Shown here: positions 23,942-36,341 of the stretch, piece by piece | Numbering within the stretch: the first letter of the stretch is position 1 | How the letters are laid out: every line of letters begins with the position of its first letter | DNA from: Plantago ovata | Lineage: Eukaryota > Streptophyta > Magnoliopsida > Lamiales > Plantaginaceae | NCBI GenBank assembly: GCA_028274465.1 | Contig: CM051456.1 | Location: forward strand, 2,915,545-2,979,544 | Reading direction: 5' to 3' | DNA: 64,000 nucleotides | The notes under the pieces: model-generated | Told to the model about the DNA's origin: nothing | The model's database searches: none | Seen by the model: only the letters and a program-made list of their open reading frames with translations | Made by a program: the position numbers and the translations under genes

Positions 23942-24238
23942 TCATTTTCGCACCACGCTCAAATTTGAATTCAGTGCATCGCTGTTTTCCCTTGAGCTTT
24001 TGCAGAACCCATGGAATTCGGAGCTAAACCGGCCGCTACCCTGGTGTTGTTGTGGAATGTGTGCCCGATTTGGCTTCCCATAACGTGGTGACAGAGGGGA
24101 GGATTGGGCGCCTCGCTGCAAATTTGGTCTACCATTCATTTGCTTTGTAATAACAAGTTCGGTAGTTGTGTACTGATCATTTGCATGTATGAATTGGCTG
24201 AATTTGATTATTAGAGATAAGAGTATGAACAACGCCAT
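23942..24238 (-). CDS. Possible small secreted peptide precursor, unrecognised
   Basis: An uninterrupted 98-residue frame begins MALFILLSLIIKFSQFIHA, which looks like a signal peptide. A polar, Pro/Ser/Gln-rich body with no transmembrane segment follows. It has stretches such as SPLSPRYGKPNRAHIPQQ that could be a processed peptide. It does not match CLE, CEP, RALF, PSY, IDA or PSK motifs that I can recall. It lies tail to tail with the beta-galactosidase, about 320 bp from that stop. Chance is possible, but a leader-like start and clean polar body are uncommon in random AT-rich DNA. Confidence 0.3.
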   Translation of the reverse strand: MALFILLSLIIKFSQFIHANDQYTTTELVITKQMNGRPNLQRGAQSSPLSPRYGKPNRAHIPQQHQGSGRFSSEFHGFCKSSRENSDALNSNLSVVRK

Positions 24239-24239
24239 T

Positions 24240-25099
24240 ATATTGGTGAGTGACCATGAAATCTCCTCATGTTTTTTAACTGTATATTGTTTCTGTCTGA
24301 AAATTATAACTGTGTTTGTTCGGCCCTCTTAACTATGTATATAGAGATATAATTATGTGCACTACCCCTACAATTTATATTAATGGAATCATATTCAAAT
24401 ATTTCTATTTTCTAATGGAAGGAAAGATCATTTACATCAATTTTCCTATTAATTTTTTTAAAAGCCATTTTAACTCATTACTCATTCCCTATAATATTTT
24501 AATTACTTATATTGATTACCTATTCTAATTATTGTATATTAAATTAATAATTAAATGTGCACTAAAATAGTGTTCTCTAATTTTTATTATTATTTTTTTT
24601 TACCATAAACTTTTAGAGAATCTGATTTGTTTAATCTTTTGTATTTCATATTTTGATTTTTTTAGTCAATATTTAAACAAAAAACACATTTAAAAATGAT
24701 GTATAGAATAAAGAGATAATTATATATGTATACGACCCCTACAATTCTTAATAAAATTATATTCAATTTTTCTTTTTTCTAATTGAAGTACACAACATTA
24801 AATATTAATTGAATACTGAATTTTATATGTATACAGTATCATTTAAATGAGATTATATCATTTACTGGCATATTAAAAAACTGCTCTGATACAATTAATC
24901 ATAAAATACATAATATATACATTCTGCGTGGTAAAAAATGAAAAAGAAAAAAGAAAAAAAAAACAAGAAAGAGAGTAAAATACAAAAGTCATATATTCGA
25001 TCTTTGATTTTTCAGGTAAAATTAAAAATAATTGCGCATACAAAATTTTTAGGGATGATATACATTCTTAAGATATTAATTAATTTAACAAAATCCGTT
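24240..25099. other. AT-rich spacer
   Basis: Short diverged repeats of TACCCCTACAATT-like sequence (about 24362 and 24733) are present. No gene is supported. Confidence 0.5.
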
Positions 25100-25827
25100 C
25101 TACCTAACCAATGCTCCATTAACAAGATGACCTGATATTCGAGATGAACATGATCCAATATTACTACTTTTAGGCCTGTAGGATGAAACCCGGTTACCAT
25201 TTTCGTCATAATAAACAGCATCATCGTCTTCCTCGGGCACCCTGCATTTCTCTCCTAGTATTATAGTCTTTTTCCACACCGAGTCCTCGTGATGCAGCTT
25301 CTTTTTGTTCTTGAATCCAAAATCCTCCCTAGATGACAAGGTCCCAACTTTCATGCTCAAACTCGACGTAAGCTTCTTAGACAACCCCCCTGCAGAGAAT
25401 GAGCGCTTGTGGTGGTTGTTGTACGACAACGCTCTCGTGTGTTGTGGTGGTGGTTGTACCCTCCCTGGAGGGGGAGGGAGAGGTAGGTTTTGCATGTCAT
25501 CCAGATCCGCCTGGGGTGAAGCAGGGGCAGTGTTGAATGTTGTTGGGCTTGTTTGAAGGTCAGGTGAACTGTCGAGCCCTAATTGTGGAGGAGGAAAACG
25601 TGGTGAGGTGGAGGCGGAATCATCCTTCTTCGGGTGCTTGATGTCCTCGGAGGAAGTTTTCCTGCGGCTTATGACGCCGCAAAGGTATGAAACTGCATGC
25701 ATGAGGATAATTAATTAACTACTATTTTTGAAACTACACAATTGAAGTAATATATAAATTATAATTGATCATAATTTCATGAATGATGATGAAGATCGAA
25801 CTTACCTACTGGAATTTTCTTTCCCAT
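25100..25827 (-). CDS. Uncharacterised plant-specific proline/serine-rich protein
   Basis: Exon 1 (25806-25827) encodes MGKKIPV, and exon 2 (25100-25692) supplies the rest through a GT-AG intron, giving 204 residues. The body is Pro/Ser-rich and likely disordered (PLPPPPGRVQPPPQ), followed by a basic stretch (KRSFSAGGLSKKL). The C-terminal part, VWKKTIILGEKCRVPEEDDD then VYYDENGNRV, looks like the conserved block of a plant family of unknown function; this is from memory. The MGKK start could be a basic membrane or nuclear targeting end; no myristoylation consensus is certain. There are no membrane helices. The intron after seven codons is supported by frame and splice consensus. No function is assigned. 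Confidence 0.75.
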
Positions 25828-25829
25828 TG

Positions 25830-26895
25830 TTAGATGGGAAAAGAAAATGGAGAAGAGAATAACAGGATTAATTAATATTATTCTTCTAAGCAAGGAATTA
25901 GAGATTGTTGCATTTTCTTTAAACATATTGCTTGACTTGAGGATGATCTGAAGGGGAAAAAGCTGAGGTCAAGAGAGAGATGTTGAGCGCTAAATTAGAT
26001 ATTTTCTTGGTTAACTAATTACTCACCTTTTATCTAATTATCAAACATTTGCTTCTAATAATAGTTGCTTAGGGCCTATCACCTATGTAAGTTCCGGTGT
26101 GGATCTTTTGTGCCACTTTAATTTGCGCGCCATTGTTAAATGTGTGGCACACAAAAGGGCACAAATAATCCTCAGCTTGTAAGTTCTTAATTTTCTGTGC
26201 CTGTGTACATTCATTTACTGAAAATGTAATATATATCAACTTGACCAGGATGACTTGATCTCATTAAAATTTCTTTTTAATCCAAAATTTTTAGATCTTA
26301 AAAAATGGAAAGATTTTTAAAATCTCAGGAATTCAGGATGACTTAGTTATAAATGATACCTTATACCCCATATGTCTCACAATTAAAATCTCTTTTTATT
26401 TTTTTAGGTCCATTTTAACTCTAAAGTACTTCAATCTACTATGATTGAGTGTTTCAAATATTCACATAATATAACGTCATTATAGATATTTAGTAAAAAT
26501 AAAATGTAATTATAGTCAAATTTAATTTTCAAAATATAAATAAATTCTTAATAACGGGATAGAGTTCTAGTAGTATATATTGTAGTTTCTGGTTGTCATG
26601 TGAACGTGAGACTACTGACTAGTGACTACATAAAGAGAACGAAAGCGAGTTCCAAATGTTCTACAGGGTTCTTTTAATTTCTGGAAAAGAAAATACTACT
26701 CTTTTGGAACAAAATATGACCTGTCAGGACTAAAATTAAACTTTTTAAAATTTTTGGTACTAAAATCCGATATTATAGTTATACTGAAGTGGAAAAGGTA
26801 AAAAAAAAAGTCATTACTACTTTTTTTTTTTGTTTTTAGAACAAAACGTTTCATTCCTAAATCAAGTTGAAGATAGATTTGGATTGACAAAAAGC
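25830..26895. other. Promoter of the preceding gene and AT-rich spacer
   Basis: A hairpin-forming pair (CTTTTGTGCCAC near 26106 and GTGGCACACAAAAG near 26142) may mark a small MITE remnant. Nothing coding is supported. Confidence 0.45.
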
Positions 26896-26912
26896 AACAA
26901 CAAACCTTCCTC

Positions 26913-27298
26913 CTACAGACTTTGAGTATGTCTTACATTGTCTTTGCAGGGGGAAGGCATCTCAGGCTCAGTCATGGAACTTGATTAAGGACATACAACA
27001 GTTGGCAAATTTTTTTGTGGATCTTCAGTTTATCGGCATATACAGGGAAGCAAACACAGCAGCAGATACCCTGGCAAAACTAGCTAGCAGTAGTTTCAAG
27101 ACAGAAGTAGTTCTACCACATCTCGACAACCATCTACATAGGGTGGATTCTCGAGTCTGGGATATCGAACATTTTTGGCTTTTAGCTTGTAATAGACATG
27201 ATGTATCTGAGGAAACCACTCGGATAGTGGGAAAGCCTCGACAACAAGCATTGTACAAACTTTTTGTGTGTCAATAAACGAACTACTTTGTCTAAAAA
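26913..27298 (+). mobile_element. 5'-truncated LINE carrying the end of an RNase H domain
   Basis: The translation SWNLIKDIQQLANFFVD then YREANTAADTLAKLAS is the C-terminal half of the RNase H domain found at the end of plant LINE polyproteins. The 3' end is an A-run. The insertion lies between direct repeats AACAAACCTTCCTC at about 26899-26912 and 27299-27312, which fit a LINE target duplication. It is 5' truncated and inactive. Confidence 0.85.
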
Positions 27299-27539
27299 AA
27301 CAAACCTTCCTCACTACTAACACCATCATAAACTTCCTCATTACTACTTCATTTCTACATTTTTAGCGCCCCAATCCACGTACTAATGTGTGGTATGTCT
27401 TACTTTTCGGATCGGCACAGTTACTCCGAGCTCACTCATGCACACATTGACGTTTAACTCTGGAGTTCTTTTGAATGGATTCTCAAAAAAAAAAAAAGTT
27501 GAACTTGTTGGTATAAGTAGTGTCTCAATCCCTTAATTT

Positions 27540-27800
27540 AACTCAAGTTCTTTTGAAATTTTGGGCGTTACACCCTTTTAATAAATTGTGCGACGTCCTC
27601 GTCGCGACCTTTCAAGACCAACTATCCACCCCTTGTGGTTTTGGACTGGTTTGGCTCTGATACCATTTGTAAAGTCCCGGCCATTAATTGGTTGAAGGTC
27701 TGATCAACCTTTGGCCGGCACGGTTACCCCTAGACTGCTATTTGAGGTGAATACGGACCCCACAAATTGAGTTTAAAATTTTCCATTTTTAAGATCTATA
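27540..27800 (-). mobile_element. LTR-retrotransposon fragment (LTR end and primer-binding site)
   Basis: On the minus strand, AATGGTATCAGAGCC is the tRNA-iMet primer-binding site. It is followed by GCGACGAGGACGTCG-like sequence and GGGTGTAACGCCC, both recurrent in plant LTR-retrotransposon leaders. No gag or pol frame is present. Confidence 0.6.
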
Positions 27801-28896
27801 AATTTTGTAAAATGATGCTAATTAAAAAGGTAAAATAGAAAGTTATTATTGGAACGAAATAAGGCTATCTCAACAGTCATCCCTCTCAAATCTCCCACAA
27901 CGTCACTTACTCACACCCAAATACAAAAAAAAATACTCTACAACAGTCATCCCCTCTCATATTCAGTTTTTACATTTAATTTTTTATTTATTTTAAAACT
28001 TTACTCTTTAACAAGTAAATAAAAAGATAAAATTAAAATAAATTGAGCACATCGGGAAATGAGAGGGAGGGTCATCCGAATTGGCTCATCTCCAACAGCT
28101 CACACGCTACTAGAGAAAGAAAGCCTAAGTAATTCTCAGTCTCAATTAATTATTTACGTATTCCTTTTCTAAACGTTCCAATCAATTAAATTTTTGCATT
28201 TTCTTTGATAAAAACTAGTACTATGCACATCATATCTATCTATATTATTTTAAACGTGAACTCACATTTCTTTTAACTCGTATATAACACATTTGAGGAT
28301 GGGTTTGATATATATCACTCTTTTTTCAATATAAAAATTCATATTTCCATACAATATTACTATTACATCGTTCACATAAAATAATTTATTAAAAATCATA
28401 TAAAAATAAAAACCAAAGGAATACTATCAAGTATCAAACTTATAGACGTATCATACACAGTATCTATACACGACTAGGAATTTTCCAGTGGGTAGGCTCT
28501 AGAGATAGAATCAGTCACGGCTCAAGCTGAAGACTTGATGAAATTGATTGAGGTTTGATCTCTGATTGATTTGTTTTTTTTTTTGTTTTTTATATATATA
28601 CCTTCAGTTCAATTCAATTCAATTCAATGTCTTGATTTACACCCAACACAGATATTCAGTATGTGGGCTACTACTAAATTACTAATGTTGCTTTCTTCAA
28701 TCATTTAAAACAATATAATCCCCAGATGCTTTGATTGCAAGACAAAACCCAACCCAAATATAGCCTTGCACTTAATCTTCCATTGCTTACTTATTATGGT
28801 ATTGCTTTGATTGTTGTTTTTACTTCTTGTTTCTTGCTGAAGTTTGTGTTACTGTATATTTGTAGATAAGTAAAGGTTGAGTCTTTTTGAGGTTTA
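27800..28896. other. Spacer and LOG promoter/leader
   Basis: AT-rich DNA with no gene. A TATATATATA run near 28591-28600, about 300 bp upstream of the LOG start, could be the TATA region. A repeated TTCAATTCAA follows. Confidence 0.45.
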
Positions 28897-30431
28897 ATGG
28901 AGAAAAACTCAAGCAGTAGCGGTAACAATTTCAAGACAATATGTGTCTTCTGTGGAAGCAATCCTGGTCATAGGAAAGTTTTCAGTGATGCTGCTATTGA
29001 CTTGGGGAATGAACTGGTATATATTCATATGTTTCCTTTTTTATCTTCTCACTTTCTTGGATTAGTCCTTTTCTGGTGTAAAATGATAGCTTTGTATGTG
29101 GTGAAATGAACTAGTTCTTGGTATATTGAAGTGTTTATCTCTAGTTTGAATTGCAATTGTCAATCATTGCATTGATTGATTATGATGAAAGGGTGTTGAG
29201 CATTGACTGATGATGCAGGTGGATAGGAAGATAAACTTGGTGTATGGGGGTGGAAGTGTTGGGTTAATGGGGTTGATTTCTCAGAGAGTATATGATGGCG
29301 GTTGCCAGGTTCTCGGGTCAGTAATTTAGTTCTAGAAATGAAATTGACTCTCAAGGTGAACATGGTAGAGAGCCTAATTGTTGTTGTTGTTTGCTTTTTA
29401 TGCAGAGTGATTCCAAAAGCTCTGGTTCCTGTTGAGGTATATATATTGTTTCAGTTTCCTATTTGTCATCTTTTGCGGTTTTTCAGACTTGTGACAGATA
29501 TAGGATTCGTTGACAGATATCAGGCGAAGCAGTTGGGGATGTGAAAGTTGTTGCTGATATGCATGAGCGTAAAGCTGAAATGGCTAGGGAGGCTGAAGCA
29601 TTCATTGCTCTTCCTGGTAAAGATGCGGAATTGTTACACTATATGTGTTGTAACTGAAGTAGGAGTATTAGTTTTTGGTGTTATTATCTTACATCTTGGT
29701 GGTCTGTTTCCTTACTTATTAGGGGGGTATGGAACTATGGAAGAGACACTGGAGATGATAACATGGGCACAACTCGGAATACATAAAAAGGCTGTAATGA
29801 ATCTTCTATTACCTTGCAGTTTTAATGAAGTGCATCATTTTAGAATTTGATTTGAGAGTTTGTGTGTACAGGTTGGTTTGCTCAATGTTGATGGATACTA
29901 TAACCCTCTTCTCATGCTGTTTGACAAGGGTGTTGAAGAAGGCTTCATTAAGCCTAGTGCTCGGCACATTGTTCTTTCAGCCCCGACTGCCAAAGAGCTT
30001 CTAACAAAGATGGAGGTACGTACTTCCATTTACCTTATATATGTCAGATTATAATTGGGTGCACTTAGACTTTAAGTTCTGAGTGTCATGCTGAGAAAGA
30101 TTCATAGAACATGGTATACGATTCAGGGGTGTTTATAGGTTTTGTAGAAGCCCATTCTGGAGGAGGTGTTTTTGCTGCTTCTGTTCCCTATTATCCTTCA
30201 TAAAACAAACTGAGCTAAAAGAAGCTGCTTGAGGGTTGATTGATGTGTGCTTCTGCCATTTCAGAGATTACGCTATGTGTGCTAGTTGTATAACCATCCT
30301 CTGATGTAAATTTCCTTAAAGTTTTGTTTTAAATCGTGCAGCAATTCACCCCCTTTGATGAACACGTCGCCCCTCATGAAAGCTGGCAAATGGAGGAACT
30401 GGGTAATTACCCTTCAGAGAGGAATATATGA
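28897..30431 (+). CDS. Cytokinin riboside 5'-monophosphate phosphoribohydrolase (LOG)
   Basis: LOG enzymes release active free-base cytokinins directly from the nucleotides, in cytosol and nucleus. Seven exons join in frame with GT-AG introns: 28897-29016, 29219-29316, 29406-29436, 29517-29616, 29723-29793, 29872-30015 and 30342-30431. The product is about 217 residues, the normal length. Early [11 protein letters not shown] and [12 protein letters not shown] form the Rossmann-like nucleotide site. The family signature PGGYGTMEE is at about residues 116-124, preceded by [15 protein letters not shown]. The C-terminus [14 protein letters not shown] to [10 protein letters not shown] is typical. 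All catalytic motif residues (R in MAREAEAF and E in GTMEE) are present. The plant LOG family is multigene, and I cannot assign the paralogue number. A 46-bp tandem repeat lies 240 bp downstream. Confidence 0.96.
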
Positions 30432-31546
30432 ACGAATTTATTGTTTGTGGGAGGAGAGGCCTATTTACTGGAAAAAATGACCAGTTATGATTAATTCTGA
30501 GTAGTGTCTTGCATGGTGCCAATAGATACAGTACTGCTTGTTCTCTAATTCTTGCGATTTCAACTCTGGAACTCAAATATAATCACTTTCCGGTTTGCAC
30601 TTGAATACTGCAGTTAATCAGTTATAGTCTTATAGACTACTGTCATATTGTTAATCCACCATTTTAGTACTTTTGAGAGAAGAATTGAATTTGTTTGATA
30701 ACGTTGCTCGTATCACTTTTGAGAGAAGAATTGAATTTGTTTGATAACGCTGCTCGTATCCAGCTGCATTAGTCGTTGTATACTTGTCTCATTAGTTCAT
30801 ATCTTGCTCATATAACAAAGATGCACCCCGACCCCCATCCCATCATCTGGACCAGAATCTATTGCTTTATCATGAACACTGTGGGGTGCATGTTTGTTTT
30901 GGTCTCGATCTTGTTTTAGTGCAATTTGTAGTGTGACTGTGTGCTGCACATTGAAAGGTTAGATCATTCTACCAGTTGTGGGACAGGGAGCAGTCAGTGC
31001 TTCCTTCACAGTGGAGTTTTCGACAGAACCCACAGTCAGAAATTTCCTGATAGAGTTCTTCTAGCTCATCAGAACTTCACTGGGGCAAACCCCCCTGTAA
31101 TGAGGTGGATTCAACTACTAATAGTAGAAGCATCATGGAATGAATGAATGGACCTGGAGTGTCATTGCACAGGTCCCCTCTAATGTCAAGCAAATAATGG
31201 GGCAAAAACTGTTTTGGAAGGTCAATTGAGATCACTATCTTGCAAATAGAGAACATTCACCTGATACAGCATTCAGAATCCTTGGTTCAAAGGCAACATT
31301 TTACAGTAGCCGTAAGAGTTTCGTTTCAAGCTACTTCAATTTAGGCTCGACGTGAAATTGAGAAACCACGAAAATTGAAGACAAGAAAGCTTGCATTTCT
31401 CACTGTTTGCCTGTGCAAATACATCACTATACAGTATACACCTCTCAAATCGCCTAAAAATCAAACATGAGGTCTAGGTATACATTTCAGGAATCAGTGT
31501 AGCTGATGAAGTCAGAAACTCCTTGCGCCGTGTTTTCTTATCAGAT
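30432..31546. other. LOG 3' UTR, spacer and NIPA 3' UTR
   Basis: The stretch contains a 46-bp tandem duplication at 30669-30760 and no supported gene. The part adjoining 31547 is probably 3' UTR of the minus-strand transporter. Confidence 0.5.
30669..30760. repeat. Two-copy tandem repeat, 46-bp unit
   Basis: Units starting ACTTTTGAGAGAAGAATTGA at 30669 and 30715 differ at only a few bases. Confidence 0.95.
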
Positions 31547-34500
31547 TCAATCCTTAGGTTTCGACGTAGTTGGCATTAAATGATGCAAAGTGCTTGCTTG
31601 AATAATGGTGCTTGGATTCGTGTCTCTCGACCGGTTTGGAGCTGGTTGCCTGTGGCCGAAATTCCTATCTGATCCAGTTTTGGAGAAACTCCGCCATGGC
31701 TTTCCAAGGCGTCTCACCAGTTGTGTTGAAACTACTAGTAGGATGACGCCAGCAATGATGAAGAGCCTGCTCGAAAAGATTCCAGGTCAATTATTCGGCT
31801 GTAACTAATTGCAAGCGAAGAGATAGAGGAAGAGAGTGCAGATGGATACCATCCGATGAGAAGCATTAGCCGAGCTACTGGAGCTGAAGGCAACCGTTCG
31901 CCTAAAGCAAGCATCCCCGCAACTACGCCAGTCACTATTGCAGCAACGGCTGCACAAGTAGACACGACGATTGCCCTCCCATGCTTTAAACCACTTGTCT
32001 GTACAAAAAGCGGAAGGCAACATAACATTTTAAGTGCTCCTTTACAAAATATAAGTAAAACAGTCACAAAGGTTTACAAATACGTTTCGGTGTTATGACA
32101 GTGGTTCATATTACCTGGTAAACCAATCCAGAAGCACTGCAGCACATGCTGACCAATATGCAAACAGGAAGCAACAATCGGGGAAGCCCCTGCTCCAAGA
32201 ATACAAATCCCATCTTCGATATTATTGATGCAATCCTGAAATTACATTCGAATCAAAAAAAAAAAAAAAAAATTACAGATCTTTTACAAAGTGAAAATAA
32301 CAAAAACCAAAGTTTACACATCCTTACCCGAACAAAATGCCAGACTCTAGACCGTATATTATTTCTTCAACCACTTCATATTGCATCTGCAATGTTTACA
32401 TGCAAAAACAATTGACATCATGTTATAAAGGTGGCCTGTAGCATGACATAATCGTCAATGAGATTCGAAAATACCAGCTCTTGTTCCCTCTTATGGCGCC
32501 GGTATGAACGAAGCCATCCATTAAGAAGTACCTACAGCAAGCAAACACCTGACAGGTTCAGATTGTAAATCACTGGAGACAATACAGACTCTTCTTTCTA
32601 CTAGAAGGTTAACTTGTGCAAAAAGAATTTTATCATTTTGGCTGTGATCAAATTGTCAAAAGGACCTAGACCCTCTACTCTATAGAGTACACCATTATCA
32701 ATTCAGTAAAAAGCCAGTACATTGATGGAACTATGATGGCATAGAATCACGCTCTCTGCAGTTTTCAGTCAGCATTTTGATAAAACTATTCGCGAATTCT
32801 AGACTGAGAAATGTTCAAAGGTGATATCATTATATGGTCTATGAATTAGATGGTGAATAAGGTACCTACAAACATCAGTGCAACAACAAACGCCACCCAT
32901 GGTAGACTAAAAGGTGAGACGGAGGATGCCTCTTGTTCTTCCCCTCCAGCTCCAACGCCTGTACAACAACAAGAGAATCTATCAAGCAAGGATTAATTTA
33001 AAGACTGAGAAGTTCCAAACCAGATATCCTGCAACCAATATTGAAACTATCTAATGCTAGAGTGCCTCATGAACAAAACTTCCTGTCATAAATTATTAAT
33101 GACACGATTCACACTGTAGAATTTCTTCAAGTGTAATTCTTGTTTATTAGCATGTGAATTCACTATCTGAAAAGAATAAATACCTAAGCATATGAACAAT
33201 GAACTATTGAGAACGTTAACATTAAACCTCAGTTAGCTACTGTAACCACGAGTTCCGCGAGACAAAACTAAACGTAAATTCAACTCCCAAAGACCAATCT
33301 GGCTGTGCTATTTATTGTTAAGAGAACCAGTAGTTGATTCATGATTGTATAATTTACTTACATATAGTGCCAATGCCAGCCAAAGAAATGCCGACCCAGT
33401 CAATAGCATTCATGGTCTCCTTCAAATAAAAATGAGAAAAGACTGAAAGGATTGCAAGTCCGCAGCCAGAAACAGGTTGAATGACTGATACCTACAACCA
33501 TTACAAGTAAATTTCAGGATCAGGTGATTAACACGAACCACAATGCAGTAAAAATCGTACAAGACAAAATTAATGCATAAGTTTGATGTCATATTACAGG
33601 AGCTAGAGAAAGTGCGCGCAGCATCAAGAGAGCCCCAAAGATATCCATCAGAAAGCCAGTAATCCAAGCTCTGTTGGAACCATAAGATCTTATTACCTGT
33701 AAAAACAGTCCACGAGTTGTATCAATAATTATTATCTTAACCAAAAGTTAACATGTATGGATTGTATATTTCCATATAAAGACAGGAAACTGTTGATTTT
33801 AATATCTGTACAACGTGATTAAACGAGAAAAATACATTGATGCAAAACGAAGATTAAAGCATGACATCTAAGCACTAAGCCAATACTTTCCTTGCATAGA
33901 GGAACACTAACCAAAGAAAAACATATGCATACAGCGCAATTTGTGTTGGTACTACTGGAGAGTGAAGAGCTAGCTTCCATTCCACTCTCGAGTTAACAAT
34001 AGTGGTTCGTCTCCCTATCCCTATCTTTACGGACTTCCCTACTGCTATCTATTGGTGGACTTTTAGGGCATCTCACATATGCCCAAGTCTGCTATGCTGG
34101 GAATTCGATCCCGCATACAGAAACCTATGACAAACAAGTCTACTTCGATTCTCAGTCTTGCGATAGTCCATCAAAGCTTCAACAGCTCATAATCCTTGAA
34201 GTGATTAATAATTTATCCACTTGGTTCAGAAATCACAATATATGAGCAGCTCTAACTACACTACCCGGATAAGTCCCAGACAGAGACCAAGAAAATCGAA
34301 ATACGAAATATCGGGAATCGAATAAAAGCAATATAACAGTGAAAACCTATCCAAGATTAACACAGATAGATGAAAACCCACAAATTGACTATTCTAAAAA
34401 AATAACTGGGCGCATCATTTCTGGTCAAGAACACAAACCCAATACACATAACATGTACAGCAACAAGAAGGGGGGGAATAGAAACAAGTTTGCAACATTT

Positions 34501-34718
34501 ACAAGAAACAATAAATGATGTTTTGTTGTATGTAGAGAAAGAGAAGCGTAAGAAAGAAAACATATGATCCAAGAAACACGAGTATATGGTGGAATGATGT
34601 ATGTTACCTTGAGCTTGAAGGAAAGGGGTGGGAGAATAAGGGTGCCCTTTTTCTGGAGGACTTTGCCGATGTTGTTACCGGCGGTAGCAGCAACCGTCAA
34701 ACAAATAGCTTCCCACAT
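31547..34718 (-). CDS. NIPA9: NIPA-family probable magnesium transporter, NIPA9-like
   Basis: NIPA proteins are multi-pass proteins proposed to move Mg2+ at endosomal or plasma membranes. Nine exons (minus strand) join in frame: 34608-34718, 33598-33696, 33362-33491, 32870-32958, 32475-32531, 32328-32386, 32115-32235, 31850-31998 and 31547-31766. This gives 344 residues. The protein starts [20 protein letters not shown]. It continues with [68 protein letters not shown] and a tail with [18 protein letters not shown]. This order and the tail match what I know of Arabidopsis NIPA9. Eight or nine hydrophobic helices are visible. The exon 3/4 joint gives TIC where relatives have TIG. The frame in the last two exons is fixed by the tail homology; reading straight through exon 8 would give a wrong short end. 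An in-frame ATG lies upstream (34784), but homology begins at 34718. Confidence 0.93.
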
Positions 34719-34799
34719 CCTTTCTTTCTTGATTTCTTCCTTCCTGTGGCCAATTTCTAAAGATTGGCCTTGGTTTTTGCACAACTAAGGAATCAACAT

Positions 34800-36341
34800 T
34801 CGATTCGCAAAGACAGAGGAAAGAAATCAAGAACAACAAGATCTCACTCCCCTTTTCTATTTTGTTGGTAAAATAAAGTAAAAATTAAAAATAGGAAATA
34901 CTGTATAAGAGAGAGACTATAGTATTTGTTTATTTTTAGACAAAACACACACAAATTACAGTTACGCATCCAACCAACTCTAACAAACACAAACCTTTTT
35001 TATAACTAACTCATTCTCCTATTTTCTCGTAATTGATTTTTAGCTACTTGTACAATTTAATAACACAATTATTAAGTCAAAATATTCTAAAAAATTATAT
35101 TTTCAAATTTTATATATATACTCCCTCCGTCCCACTCTAATTTACCCATTTTGATTTTTTTCGGTCAACAATTTTCAATTTTGAATCTCAATTAATCTTA
35201 AATTATAAAAAAACCATTTGACGAAATCTTTTTATGAAAATATAAAACTTAAATTTTTATAATATAATTTTATTAAATATTTTATCATTATAGTCTAAGA
35301 GTAACGGAGAGTCAAAGTTGAAAACTGTTGACCGAAAAAAGTCAAACTGAGTAATTTCAAACGGGACAGACGGAGTATAGTTCAAGCTTAGTTCTAAAAA
35401 ATGAGTACATAAATGAAACTTCACAATTGAATTGAAGTATAATATTTGAGTTTGAGTATCTCATATTTGATGTTGTTTATCAGAACTACAAACTTATAAA
35501 AGTGAGTATAAAAGTATGTAAATTAAATTTTACGGAATAACGTTAACATAGTAATATTCTCCACCTCATGTAAAAAAAGGAAAAATGATTCATGTGTGTG
35601 CATAAGCGATTTCAAAAACGTAATATGAATAATATTTATATTGATCTCCTCATGTGTCACCAATTATATATTAAATCATCAATTCAACCCACAAATCAAC
35701 CGTGATTTCAACTTTCAACTAAATGACCAATCTCTTAGTTTCACTAATATAATTCATGGAAATTTTTATCCTCTACTAAAATTACTACATATCCATGTAC
35801 GGAGTCTATGTTAAGCTACACGGCATTTTAGTTTTAAAAAAAAAAAAATTGTAGTTAACTAGTATTATTAATCTAATTTGTTATACGTTTAAATTCATGT
35901 TTTATTTATTATTAATACAGATTAGTGACATAGAATCAGCTTATAGTTATCCATAAACTCATCATATTAATAATACTTTGAGTTACAAACGAACTCTAAA
36001 ATCTTAAGTTCATAATAAACTGTAGTCCTATAAATACTCTTCAATCTTCAAATAAAAAACTTAACCTAATCTATTTCATCTAAAAATACAATCATTCTAT
36101 TCAACAACAAGAAGCTTCAAAATTACTCTGCAATTTGTTAATTTGGTCTACCTACCTTGAAGGTATATTCGATCTTCTGCATTATTCTTTGCACTTTAGT
36201 ACCGTATATTATAATTATTTCCCTTTTTGCTGAGCTACTGTGAGTTTATTTGTAGTTTTGTATGGAGTTAATGGACACAACAATGCAAATATTCTTCCCT
36301 CTGCATCAAGTTTTAATGTTTTTCTGTTTCGTTTTTTGACA
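34800..36341. other. Divergent promoter region with a Stowaway MITE
   Basis: The stretch lies between the NIPA start (minus strand) and the PLATZ-like gene (plus strand). Apart from the MITE at 35121-35375 it is AT-rich, with no supported gene. Confidence 0.55.
35121..35375. mobile_element. Stowaway MITE
   Basis: The left end is CTCCCTCCGTCCC, and the right end GGGACAGACGGAG is its inverted copy with small changes. Flanking TA dinucleotides (35119-35120 and 35376-35377) are the expected target duplication. Inner arms (GACGAAATCTTTTTATGAAA and the complement near 35280) also pair. Confidence 0.9.

Noticed and set aside
31735..32067. Unspliced reading through the penultimate NIPA exon
   Set aside because: It runs through the intron. 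Splicing at 31850 and 31766 restores the conserved transporter tail.
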